Shown piece by piece: positions 1-8,907 of a stretch of 39,412 nucleotides of DNA. A program made the position numbers and the translations under genes. This DNA is from Methanofastidiosum methylothiophilum. GTDB taxonomy: Archaea; Methanobacteriota_B; Thermococci; Methanofastidiosales; Methanofastidiosaceae. Position 1 is the stretch's first letter; every line of letters starts with the position of its first letter. A model generated the notes under the pieces. The model had not been told where the DNA came from. It made no database searches and saw only the letters and a list, made by a program, of their open reading frames with translations. The DNA lies in NCBI GenBank assembly GCA_001587635.1, contig LNJE01000014.1:1-39412 (forward strand). Reading direction: 5' to 3'.

Positions 1-3000
1 AGAACTTTATAGTATGGAAATTGTCTATGACTATCAAAAGATAGTAAGGGATAATGAGTTTTAGAAGAACTTTATAGTATGGAAATTTATATAAAAATTC
101 AATCCAAGAAATAATAAATTTTTGGTTTTAGAAGAACTTTATAGTATGGAAATTTGTCCCAAAAAATCCTTTCGTGCATTGTAGATTTAGTTTTAGAAGA
201 ACTTTATAGTATGGAAATTGGGCATACCATCCACCTATAACATTTTTTGAATATCCCTGTTTTAGAAGAACTTTATAGTATGGAAATGAGCTCCTTTTGC
301 CTGATTTTGCCATACCTCAAGAGTTTTAGAAGAACTTTATAGTATGGAAATAAAAATGATCCATCCTTGAATATCACTTCTTGCTGTGTGTTTTAGAAGA
401 ACTTTATAGTATGGAAATTCCGCATGAAGAAGATTACCCAGCTGCAGAAATTATGTTTTAGAAGAACTTTATAGTATGGAAATCAAATTCGAGGTTTTTC
501 CGCATGAAAACACAGTTACGGGTTTTAGAAGAACTTTATAGTATGGAAATTCCTGTATTCCTTTTGAGTTTCATTAAAACCCCTAAGTTTTAGAAGAACT
601 TTATAGTATGGAAATTTGGTCAATGAGGGCGCGACAATCATACAAGGCGAGGTTTTAGAAGAACTTTATAGTATGGAAATCTATTTGGTATTTTTTACCC
701 GTAATATAAAAAAGGAGGGTTTTAGAAGAACTTTATAGTATGGAAATATCATTGGAACTTCAGGATTCACAGGAACATACACAGTTTTAGAAGAACTTTA
801 TAGTATGGAAATAAGTACTACTACCGAGCACTACATCCGTATCAGAAGGGTTTTAGAAGAACTTTATAGTATGGAAATGAAGATCTTGGGCCCAATCTTC
901 GCGAAAATCTTGAGAGTTTTAGAAGAACTTTATAGTATGGAAATATTTGTTTGATTGCCTCTTTATTATCATTGCAATTATCGTTTTAGAAGAACTTTAT
1001 AGTATGGAAATCCTGTTGTAACCCCACCGTTGCAGGGTGGTAACCATGTTTTAGAAGAACTTTATAGTATGGAAATTTTCTATTGAAATAATTGGAAAGG
1101 TGGCATTTGCTAAGTTTTAGAAGAACTTTATAGTATGGAAATACATAATATGTTTCCCATAATTCTGCTCCGCAATTTTCGGTTTTAGAAGAACTTTATA
1201 GTATGGAAATACTAAGTTTAGTTGCAAACAGAACCAAACGAATATCTGGTTTTAGAAGAACTTTATAGTATGGAAATTCAAAATAATAAGTATATATCAA
1301 TTTATTAAATAATCTGTTTTAGAAGAACTTTATAGTATGGAAATAATTAAAGGCCTATTTTTTGGTAAAAAAGTTACGCTGGTTTTAGAAGAACTTTATA
1401 GTATGGAAATTGTGGGCGTCACTTGTTTTAACAATTGATAAATCCACGTTTTAGAAGAACTTTATAGTATGGAAATACTTTACCAAGTGTGTCTATGTGT
1501 GTGTGTTATATAAGTTTTAGAAGAACTTTATAGTATGGAAATTATCGTGGATTATTTAGCACTTCGGCATAAGTTGGCGTTTTAGAAGAACTTTATAGTA
1601 TGGAAATTATTCTTCTTCATTTATCCAGTTTCTATATATATGTTCGGTTTTAGAAGAACTTTATAGTATGGAAATATACAACACTTTGCCAGTTATGCCC
1701 GTCCCAGTAATTGTTTTAGAAGAACTTTATAGTATGGAAATACAATTATAACCGATAAACCGCTAATCTTAAAGCCACGTTTTAGAAGAACTTTATAGTA
1801 TGGAAATTCCTGTATGGATAATGAAGTTTATATTCTTCTTCATGTTTTAGAAGAACTTTATAGTATGGAAATTATCGAGGGTGATTAAAATAAACGAAAT
1901 AAACGAACATGTTTTAGAAGAACTTTATAGTATGGAAATATGAAACAATTGCATATATAGTGTGCAATGAATGTGGTTTTAGAAGAACTTTATAGTATGG
2001 AAATGGCATATGGCTAAATATTGTCAAGAGCAATATAAAGGTTTTAGAAGAACTTTATAGTATGGAAATTTCGCCATTTCTCGTCGTATGCTCTTAAATA
2101 TCCCTTTGTTTTAGAAGAACTTTATAGTATGGAAATTTTTTGTTCTTTCAGATAATTGCTGCCGCTGTAATTGTTTTAGAAGAACTTTATAGTATGGAAA
2201 TTTTTGAACCGTGGTTTTATATGAATTACGACATCGAGTTTTAGAAGAACTTTATAGTATGGAAATTCAGATATAGAAAACGAACTACACCACTATTGGC
2301 CGGTTTTAGAAGAACTTTATAGTATGGAAATTTGGTTCTATTTTGGGGGATGGTTTCCGATTTGATTGTTTTAGAAGAACTTTATAGTATGGAAATTAAG
2401 GAGAAAAAGTTGGAATGAGGGAGGGATTAAAATGGGTTTTAGAAGAACTTTATAGTATGGAAATCATTTTTTTCCGCAGGAAAACAAATATAACCGCTTT
2501 CCCGTTTTAGAAGAACTTTATAGTATGGAAATTCAGGATTGCGACCTATGGAAATTTTACAGTTCATTAGTTTTAGAAGAACTTTATAGTATGGAAATTT
2601 ATAAATCCATGCGGCCTTAGTAGTAGTAAAAAACGTTTTAGAAGAACTTTATAGTATGGAAATCATATGTTGGGTGGAATTTGAAGTGGGTGAGGAAATG
2701 TTTTAGAAGAACTTTATAGTATGGAAATGATTTCTATTTTTTTTAGTTTTGGCGATTCTTGCATTGTTTTAGAAGAACTTTATAGTATGGAAATGGAAAA
2801 CTAAGTTAAAAAATGTATACAATGAATATGGTTTTAGAAGAACTTTATAGTATGGAAATAGGGTAGGACTTAAAGGCGTAGAGAGAATACCACTGAGTTT
2901 TAGAAGAACTTTATAGTATGGAAATAAGATGAAAACTATTTTAGTTTTTTAATAATAGTTGTTTTAGAAGAACTTTATAGTATGGAAATTGATCCAAGAA

Positions 3001-4376
3001 GATGGATCCAAAAATGACGATTGGGGTTTTAGAAGAACTTTATAGTATGGAAATCATTGTCGGCCACAGCAGCCGTCGCCGCGGGAACAAGTTTTAGAAG
3101 AACTTTATAGTATGGAAATGCGGACATCCCTATATGCCCGTTTGCATTTGATGCGGGTTTTAGAAGAACTTTATAGTATGGAAATTATTGAGGGTGATTG
3201 AAAATGAACGAAATAAACGAACGTTTTAGAAGAACTTTATAGTATGGAAATACTTTTATCGCTTCCATAATATTTGCTGCATTATCTCGTTTTAGAAGAA
3301 CTTTATAGTATGGAAATTTCCTATTGGGATATTCCATATAAAGAAGATAAAAAAGGTTTTAGAAGAACTTTATAGTATGGAAATAAATGTTTCGTATAGT
3401 TTCGCTTTGCTTTTTAGAACTAGTTTTAGAAGAACTTTATAGTATGGAAATAAATCTTCCACAATTCCAAAGCGATTTTTCAAAGTCTTGTTTTAGAAGA
3501 ACTTTATAGTATGGAAATGCATTGCAGTTTTTGTCACTTTTTTTTCACGCAAGAGTTTTAGAAGAACTTTATAGTATGGAAATTTGGTTATGGTTATTTT
3601 ATAGTGGTAACCATCCATTTGTTTTAGAAGAACTTTATAGTATGGAAATGACCTTGTGGGGGCGAAACAGAGATGCACTACTGCACGTTTTAGAAGAACT
3701 TTATAGTATGGAAATTGTGATTGTGTGATATATAAGAAAAATGGGGGATCTGTTTTAGAAGAACTTTATAGTATGGAAATGCTTTTTTGGTTCTGAAATA
3801 TTGGCTAGTCAAATATCGTTTTAGAAGAACTTTATAGTATGGAAATTGGTTTGGAAAAACTCCAATAATACCCAGCTAAATTAGTTTTAGAAGAACTTTA
3901 TAGTATGGAAATGGGGGCCTTTGACGTATGATGTGTTTTCATTTGTTTTGTTTTAGAAGAACTTTATAGTATGGAAATTTCGACAACATAGACTAATACC
4001 TCCCACAAAAAATTGTTTTAGAAGAACTTTATAGTATGGAAATGTTAAAAAAATGCAGAGGCTAAATAACGTAATAGGGGTTTTAGAAGAACTTTATAGT
4101 ATGGAAATTTTTAATATCCTCTAATAAATCTTGTTCAAAGCATAAGTTTTAGAAGAACTTTATAGTATGGAAATCAATACAGGGAGGACATGGATTATAT
4201 TGAGATGTTTAGTTTTAGAAGAACTTTATAGTATGGAAATATGCTTGAGAAGTCCCTGCATGGTAAAAGGCCTATGGTTTTAGAAGAACTTTATAGTATG
4301 GAAATTACCTTGCTAGAATAATAGTTGTGATTGTACGGCCTATTAAGTTAGAATAAGACTATTATAGGATTGAAAT
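1..4376 (+). CRISPR. Large CRISPR array, type I-B-like repeat
   Basis: A 29-nt repeat (GTTTTAGAAG at its 5' end, AGTATGGAAAT at its 3' end) occurs 65 times in full between 58 and 4305, and a further copy is cut by the window edge at 1-21. All copies I read are identical. Unit length is 64-69, so spacers are 35-40 nt. A diverged final repeat follows at 4347-4376. The repeat resembles 29-nt type I-B repeats such as that of Clostridioides difficile (recalled: GTTTTA...AACT...GTATG.AAAT). The GGAAAT 3' end fits a crRNA 5' handle on the plus strand. That orientation, with the degenerate copy on the right, places the leader to the left, outside the window. No cas gene is present here. Short ORFs inside the array are artefacts of the repeat. 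Confidence 0.98.
4347..4376 (+). repeat. Diverged terminal CRISPR repeat
   Basis: A 30-nt element beginning GTTAGAATAAGAC and ending TATAGGATTGAAAT lies 41 nt after the last perfect repeat. It shares GTT, AGAA, ACT, TTATAG and GAAAT blocks with the array repeat but differs by several substitutions and indels. A diverged last repeat is common at the leader-distal end. Here the GGATTGAAAT ending looks more like another archaeal repeat family. Confidence 0.75.
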
Positions 4377-4597
4377 GATTTGATATGATCCCTGAAACAA
4401 TAGTGCTTTACTTTGCTTTATTATGTCATGCAATAAGGGAACTTCTTTATGAATTTAACTCCCTTTGCATTTTGATCTTTTGCTGCTTCAATTGGAAGGT
4501 ATATTACGAATATATTGGCCTAGAGAGATGCCTTCTATGTATTATTTATCTTTGCTTTAATTGACGTTTTCTTAATATTTTTAAAAAGGAGAAGCAA
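4377..4597. other. Gap between CRISPR array and serS2
   Basis: I see no convincing gene here. A 32-codon open stretch on the minus strand (4421-4519) ends in two stop codons, and its frame is interrupted by stops upstream. It could be a gene remnant but is too short to identify. On the minus strand, T-rich runs just after the serS2 stop (about 4576-4590) could serve as its terminator. Confidence 0.5.
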
Positions 4598-6130
4598 TTA
4601 AACAAATTTAATCTGCCTTGGGAATTCACCTAAGTATTTCTTAAATTCTTTAGGCCATTTGTCTGAGTCAAGTCCCTTTTGAGCAAGAAATGATACAGTC
4701 CATCTTTGAAGCCCTATGCCTGAACATCCAGACCAGAGCTCTTTATTCTTGGAAGATTTAATGGAAAAAGCCTTTGTATACTTGTCTCCAACGATTGAAA
4801 GATTCTGAAATTCTAACCATTCACTTTTGTCTCTGCTGCCTCTTGAAGGGATCCACGATTCATAGTCTATTGTTCCTTTAATTCTCTCTGTTTCTTTTTC
4901 TACCCCTGTCTGTCCGGATTGGGCCATATAGAATGGGGTTACCCAAGCCGTTCTCCATTCAATCTCAAATATTTTATCAAAGACATAGGCATATCGTTCC
5001 ATCATCTTTTCCTTAAGTTCAATTAACTGATCTGGATACCCTATAAACACAGGTTCTATTCTCCAGAATTCATTCACCCTCTCAATACCCTGTCTTCCTC
5101 CAGCTTCCCATCTATAAGAAGGCCCACTTTTATCATAAATTAAAATTGGAAATTCTGAATCATCAATAGTCTTTCCATCAAAAGCCCAGTACATTGGGGG
5201 GCATTGGGCATAGGTCATCCCGCCTATCGGATCCCTCATCCTTTCTCTTATTTTATCAACATGCGCCTTTTTTGTTATTTTATATAAGTCAATTACTTCT
5301 TCCCATACTGAAATATCTCTTGAAACAGGGGGGGATACGTAATAAATCTCAGGTTCGCTGCCAGAAAGATGCCCGGTCTTTTCCCAAATTTCAAAAGGCA
5401 CTAGCTTAGGTGCTATAACTTCAATGAATCCTAGTGGTTTTAATATTTCTTCAACTGCTATTCGCTCCATTGTCCTAAGTAAAGTTGCAATGGGGGCATG
5501 GTAAAACCACTGACCTTGGCTTGGCCCCTGTTTTAACCAACCCAGTGCCAATAGCTCTGTTGTTGGATCTTTTGTTGTTAACGGAGTTATCTCTTTACTC
5601 TTTGAAATAAGCTCCCAGTGCTCCCCTTTTCCTCCCCAGAATTGGGCTTCCACTTTATCATAAAACAGGCTAATAATACGATCAACATGATTTTTTGTAA
5701 GAAATTCTTCATCTAAATCTCTCAAAATTAATATTGCGTTATTGCCTTCAATGGAGATACTATCTACAAATGGTATTTTAATTGGATCTTTTGGAATCTT
5801 CTCAAGATCAAGTGTTAGGGTATATTTTTGTCCAACTATCTTCTTAATTCCAATTTTAAACTCCTTTCCAAGTAACATGGACAGGGAATTTTTCAGTCTA
5901 ATGGCAACTGCATGGGATCTTGCATAAGTTCCACTTTCAATTGCAACTGAAATAGCATCGTCTGATATCTTTAAATCAAGTATTTTTGGTGATTCTGAAA
6001 TCTTGTCCTTTGGTACACCTTTTATCAATATTTCCTTTGTTTCTTCAGCGATAAATTTCTTTACTCTTTGAACTCCGTCTCCTGTCAGTGATCTGCTTAG
6101 GAGATATTCGACGTTTAAATGGAGTTTCAT
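4598..6130 (-). CDS. serS2: Seryl-tRNA synthetase, methanogen type (class II, zinc-dependent)
   Basis: Charges tRNA-Ser with serine in the cytoplasm. The 510-aa protein matches the rare SerRS type found mainly in methanogens, not the common bacterial/eukaryotic type. The N-terminal ~165 residues form the atypical tRNA-binding domain. The class II core follows, with motif 2 around residues 340-360 and motif 3 (GIGLQRW) near 471-477. C310, E359 and C469 sit where the family's zinc ligands Cys, Glu and Cys are expected. The start is an ATG preceded by a TATA-like element at 6159-6168 on the minus strand, so the 5' leader should be short. It appears to be transcribed on its own. Its presence is the best single pointer to a methanogen-like host. 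Confidence 0.97.
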   Translation of the reverse strand: MKLHLNVEYLLSRSLTGDGVQRVKKFIAEETKEILIKGVPKDKISESPKILDLKISDDAISVAIESGTYARSHAVAIRLKNSLSMLLGKEFKIGIKKIVGQKYTLTLDLEKIPKDPIKIPFVDSISIEGNNAILILRDLDEEFLTKNHVDRIISLFYDKVEAQFWGGKGEHWELISKSKEITPLTTKDPTTELLALGWLKQGPSQGQWFYHAPIATLLRTMERIAVEEILKPLGFIEVIAPKLVPFEIWEKTGHLSGSEPEIYYVSPPVSRDISVWEEVIDLYKITKKAHVDKIRERMRDPIGGMTYAQCPPMYWAFDGKTIDDSEFPILIYDKSGPSYRWEAGGRQGIERVNEFWRIEPVFIGYPDQLIELKEKMMERYAYVFDKIFEIEWRTAWVTPFYMAQSGQTGVEKETERIKGTIDYESWIPSRGSRDKSEWLEFQNLSIVGDKYTKAFSIKSSKNKELWSGCSGIGLQRWTVSFLAQKGLDSDKWPKEFKKYLGEFPRQIKFV

Positions 6131-6158
6131 TATACCACAACACCAACTTGATTATTTA

Positions 6159-6168
6159 CATATAAAAG
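6159..6168 (-). promoter_or_regulatory. TATA-like element of serS2
   Basis: On the minus strand this reads CTTTTATATG, close to the archaeal box A, about 30 nt upstream of the serS2 ATG. The position predicts a short or absent leader. Confidence 0.45.
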
Positions 6169-6199
6169 TATTACTTTCTTCAAAATACCGTTTAAATTT

Positions 6200-6421
6200 T
6201 TATGAAAAATCCCCTCCGTTTACAAACGGCTCACCTGCAGCATCGGTAAGTTTCGGTTTTTTTCTATTCTTCTTAAATGAAAAGAAGGCCATTAAAAACA
6301 AAAACCAAGCTATCGATGTATAAATTATCATGCCTACAAAGTCGCCTTCAAAGTATACTCTTATACCTTGGATATAAATCAAAGCACCAGCAATTACATA
6401 AGGGATCATAAAATTTTTCAT
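6200..6421 (-). CDS. Small two-helix membrane protein
   Basis: A 73-aa protein that I cannot assign to a family. It has hydrophobic segments at about residues 5-20 and 29-48, then a basic stretch (KKNRKKPK) and a polar tail, so it is probably an integral membrane protein with a cytoplasmic C-terminus. The start lies directly after the stop of the upstream gene (6422-6658), whose layout is the same. The two look like diverged paralogues in one transcript. Function unknown. Confidence 0.7.
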   Translation of the reverse strand: MKNFMIPYVIAGALIYIQGIRVYFEGDFVGMIIYTSIAWFLFLMAFFSFKKNRKKPKLTDAAGEPFVNGGDFS

Positions 6422-6658
6422 TTATTTCACTCTCTTTTCTAATTCCTTTTTCTTTCTAAAATAAGTATATGATGCCATTAAGAATAATAACCCCGCCATA
6501 CTATTTAAAATAGCGCCCGGCGCATCATTGCTAAATAAAGCCTTCGCACCTATCAATAAGAATAATACCCCAGCTAAAAAAGTAAATAATCTGATATGTT
6601 TATACTGGTCTTTTGGCGCAATGTTAGTGCTTTTTTTCTTATCTTTTGTAAGTACCAT
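6422..6658 (-). CDS. Small two-helix membrane protein
   Basis: A 78-aa protein with a polar, lysine-rich N-terminus (about 22 residues), two hydrophobic segments (about 25-43 and 48-66) and a strongly basic tail. It is organised like its immediate downstream neighbour and the pair is adjacent without a gap. A TATA-like element (TTTATATAA on the minus strand, about 6679-6688) lies about 25 nt upstream of the ATG, which suggests a leaderless or very short-leader mRNA. Function unknown. Confidence 0.7.
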   Translation of the reverse strand: MVLTKDKKKSTNIAPKDQYKHIRLFTFLAGVLFLLIGAKALFSNDAPGAILNSMAGLLFLMASYTYFRKKKELEKRVK

Positions 6659-6679
6659 TAGAGAAAAGAGCCTGATTTA

Positions 6680-6973
6680 TTATATAAATGTTATTCGTAT
6701 TACATTGATGACAATAGAAAGATTTAAAAGTAGTTTCTGGTAATCACTATTAGGTACGATGGAAACATCATTAAACGATATAAAATTGGTAGACAAAGAG
6801 AAAATAACGTTTCCCGTCTGGACATTCGTTAGCATGAATCTTTTAGACACTTTAAGTTCCCTTTTGACTAAATTATCCATTGTATCATGTAATATTTTTC
6901 TATTGGATTGTAAAATGACAAAAAACTTTGCTTTTGAGATATTTGCTTTAGCATATCTAAGCATGTCTTCCAT
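6680..6973 (-). CDS. Doubtful hypothetical protein, possibly a gene remnant
   Basis: A 97-aa reading frame with protein-like composition (K, D, E and N mixed with regular hydrophobics), whereas the frame on the opposite strand is only L/S/F-rich and looks like its shadow. No family recognised. The in-frame sequence upstream of the ATG also looks coding until a TAG codon, so this may be the 3' part of a broken gene. Its last codons overlap the probable promoter of the small membrane-protein pair. No clear ribosome-binding site. Confidence 0.35.
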   Translation of the reverse strand: MEDMLRYAKANISKAKFFVILQSNRKILHDTMDNLVKRELKVSKRFMLTNVQTGNVIFSLSTNFISFNDVSIVPNSDYQKLLLNLSIVINVIRITFI

Positions 6974-7178
6974 GGTAGAGTTTTTCCTAAGAGAAAATAG
7001 CTGCCTTGGAAATGCCGTAGGTGAGTTCTACGCAAGATGAGTATAATACAAGGATGTGTAGGGAGAAATCCCAGCTGGCGTTTATATGGAATTAGAAGAT
7101 GATGATGCATCAAATAGTTGTGATGTAAAAACGATTGATAATTTTGTTTTGCCTTTTGTTAATTTTTTGGAGGCAAGT
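6974..7178. other. Leader region of the RLAN/ATP-grasp pair
   Basis: No gene I can support. It holds two small perfect hairpins, CGTAG-N7-CTACG at 7016-7032 and GGGA-GAAA-TCCC (a GNRA tetraloop) at 7061-7072. A TATA-like TTTATATG follows at 7081-7088 and a strong GGAGG at 7169-7173, 5 nt before the ATG at 7179. With that TATA box the mRNA would start near 7112 and the hairpins would be upstream of it. If transcription starts earlier, they would be in the leader. Confidence 0.4.
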
Positions 7179-7886
7179 ATGGATGAAAGCCCTAAATCCC
7201 AAAAGAGGAGCGCTGCAGTCGTACATAAAAAAACAGGTCTCTTTGATAAAGACTTAACTGAAATGTACTCAGGCAATGCCCTATTTGTTTTAAGTAACGA
7301 ATATCACTATAAAACAGAATCCTACTATAGGATAGTATTAAGAGAAAACCAAAATGGGTTTAAGGTAACACCAAGTAGTGATGAGGTCCTCGACGCATAT
7401 GTTGTTCCAATATGTCTAACTAAAGCAGACATGGTTGGGATACCTGTTTGTGAATGGGGTATATCGGACTCATACTGTCCTCTACCTGCAATAATATATG
7501 GAATAAACTATTATTCAGATTCCTCAAAATATGAGGTGGTATACGATCTAGAAACTGCAAAGGAAGCCATTAAGAAAGTAACACATGGTGGAAAATACCC
7601 TTTTTGCTTCCAGAAATTACCGCAAAATGCCGAAATAAAGACTTTCTCAACATTATTTGGAAAAAATACTACAACAGATCCTGAAATCTGTGCCCTTCTG
7701 GAAAAAATATACGAAGTATTTGAAATACCTGTTGCTAAGATAATTCTAATATCTGCTGAAGGTAAGTACTACCTTTCTTCAATATCGCCTATAAGAAACT
7801 CAGAAATATCTACTCATGAGAAAGAAGAATTCAAGGCCAGGGTTGAAACTGGGATAGAAAATGGGGAAATTAGGAATTTTTGTTGA
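7179..7886 (+). CDS. RLAN domain protein (RimK-like ATP-grasp N-terminal domain)
   Basis: A 235-aa protein matching the domain that in bacteria is fused to the front of a RimK-like ATP-grasp ligase. The diagnostic stretch ALFVLSNEYHYKTESYYRIV (about residues 34-53) corresponds to the family's NLSRSY-YxSxGYY motif. A later strand pair (KIILISAEGKYYLSSISPI) precedes the usual junction with the ligase. I chose the ATG at 7179 because it has GGAGG 5 nt upstream; a longer frame from ATG 7086 has no such site. The stop overlaps the next gene by 26 nt. The biochemical role of this domain is unknown; substrate recognition for an amidoligase is a reasonable inference. Confidence 0.8.
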   Translation: MDESPKSQKRSAAVVHKKTGLFDKDLTEMYSGNALFVLSNEYHYKTESYYRIVLRENQNGFKVTPSSDEVLDAYVVPICLTKADMVGIPVCEWGISDSYCPLPAIIYGINYYSDSSKYEVVYDLETAKEAIKKVTHGGKYPFCFQKLPQNAEIKTFSTLFGKNTTTDPEICALLEKIYEVFEIPVAKIILISAEGKYYLSSISPIRNSEISTHEKEEFKARVETGIENGEIRNFC

Positions 7887-8742
7887 TAGGCAAACTCTAA
7901 GCAGTTCCGCCCAACTTATATCCCTAATTAAATTTAGGGAGGAAGCTGAGAGATTAGGGCATGAGGCCTATTTTATCTTCCCAACAGAAATAAAGAAAAT
8001 ATCAGGACTAGACGCCCTGTTTATTAGGGCAAGAACAGACTCGATGAATATAAGCTACGTTGCTGCAAGGATTGCTGAATTAAAAGGTATTCCAGTCATA
8101 GATGACCCAAATTCGATAAGAATATGTTCTGACAAGATAAATATGTATCTCCATTTAATGAAAAAAGAAGTGCCTATGCCAAAAACTATCTTCATGAAGA
8201 AAGGAGAGGTCACTTTAGAAAATCTTGAAGAAGTCTTTAAAATGTTTAATCCTCCTATGATACTAAAGGAACCATCGACTTCTTTTTCTGCAAGGGTTGA
8301 GAGGGTTTATACAAAAGAAGAATTTCTTAAAGTATCACGAAGATTTATTAAACTCTCGGATTGGATTGTAGTCCAGGAATATGTTGATAGTAAATTTGAT
8401 TGGAGGATAGGTGTTCTTAATGGAGAATTACTATACGCATGTAAGTACATCATCCCCAATGAAACTTTTAAAATACAAGCCTCTGTAAATGGCCATTTAG
8501 TGTACTGTGATGTTGAAAGTGTTCCTAAAGATTTAGTGCCGAAGAACATTGTTGATCTTGGCATACGAGCCGGGAATGCTATCGGAAATGGCCTTTATGG
8601 AGTTGACATAAAGGAAAGTCAAGGGGCGTTGTATGTTATTGAGGTAAATGATAATCCTTCTTTGGATGGTGGGGAGGATAAAAGCTANCCNGATATNTAT
8701 GAAAGAATAATAAATCATCTAATGCAAGCAAAGAATAAATAA
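7861..8742 (+). CDS. RimK-like ATP-grasp ligase
   Basis: A 293-aa ATP-grasp enzyme of the RimK group, which joins a carboxylate to an amine at the cost of ATP; the substrate is unknown. Visible features are the pre-ATP-grasp strand (KLGIFVDRQ), DALFIRARTDSMN, VIDDPNSIRICSDK, the DWRIGVLNGELLYACKYI core (about residues 180-200) and the metal-binding end GVDIKE...VIEVNDNPSLDGGED. These match the C-terminal half of bacterial RLAN-ATP-grasp fusions. It starts inside the end of the upstream gene, in the +1 frame. Loss of one G from the GGGG at 7863-7866 would fuse the two. Three n bases near 8690 leave a few residues uncertain. Confidence 0.88.
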   Translation: MGKLGIFVDRQTLSSSAQLISLIKFREEAERLGHEAYFIFPTEIKKISGLDALFIRARTDSMNISYVAARIAELKGIPVIDDPNSIRICSDKINMYLHLMKKEVPMPKTIFMKKGEVTLENLEEVFKMFNPPMILKEPSTSFSARVERVYTKEEFLKVSRRFIKLSDWIVVQEYVDSKFDWRIGVLNGELLYACKYIIPNETFKIQASVNGHLVYCDVESVPKDLVPKNIVDLGIRAGNAIGNGLYGVDIKESQGALYVIEVNDNPSLDGGEDKSXXDXYERIINHLMQAKNK

Positions 8743-8907
8743 AATATCTACAACTTTTAGAAGTAACTGTCCAGATAATCGAGATCTAAGAAAAATTGCA
8801 AATTATCAAAGTATGNATNTTCAAGACGATAACATAGTTTTATAGTGAAATTATTGTCTATGTGTTGTTAAAAATATTANATGAAAGAAAAAATAGATAA
8901 AAAAAGT
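8743..8907. terminator. Convergent intergenic region with T-rich terminator
   Basis: Lies between converging genes. Read on the minus strand, the stretch just after the PAC2-family stop codon (about 8884-8906) contains two T runs (T7 and T6), typical of archaeal intrinsic termination. The left part has several n bases and no gene. Confidence 0.45.

Noticed and set aside
1940..2830. Spacers 1940-1975 and 2795-2830 as variants of one zinc-finger target
   Set aside because: They share only 13 of 16 bases at one end; the suggested Cys-to-Tyr changes are easily chance.
128..3728. Short ORFs inside the CRISPR array (128-313, 3493-3678, 3522-3728)
   Set aside because: They translate the repeat over and over (FPYYKVLLK or VLEELYSME) and are by-products of the 29-nt repeat.
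4421..4519. Remnant of a gene or transposase in the CRISPR-serS2 gap
   Set aside because: Only 32 codons are open and no family is recognisable; the frame is interrupted upstream. Not enough to call a pseudogene.
6759..7113. Plus-strand frame 6759-7040 and minus-strand frame 6868-7113 as genes
   Set aside because: Composition is that of antisense or off-frame sequence (L/S/F- or H/P-rich), with no ribosome-binding site; the 6680-6973 frame is more protein-like.
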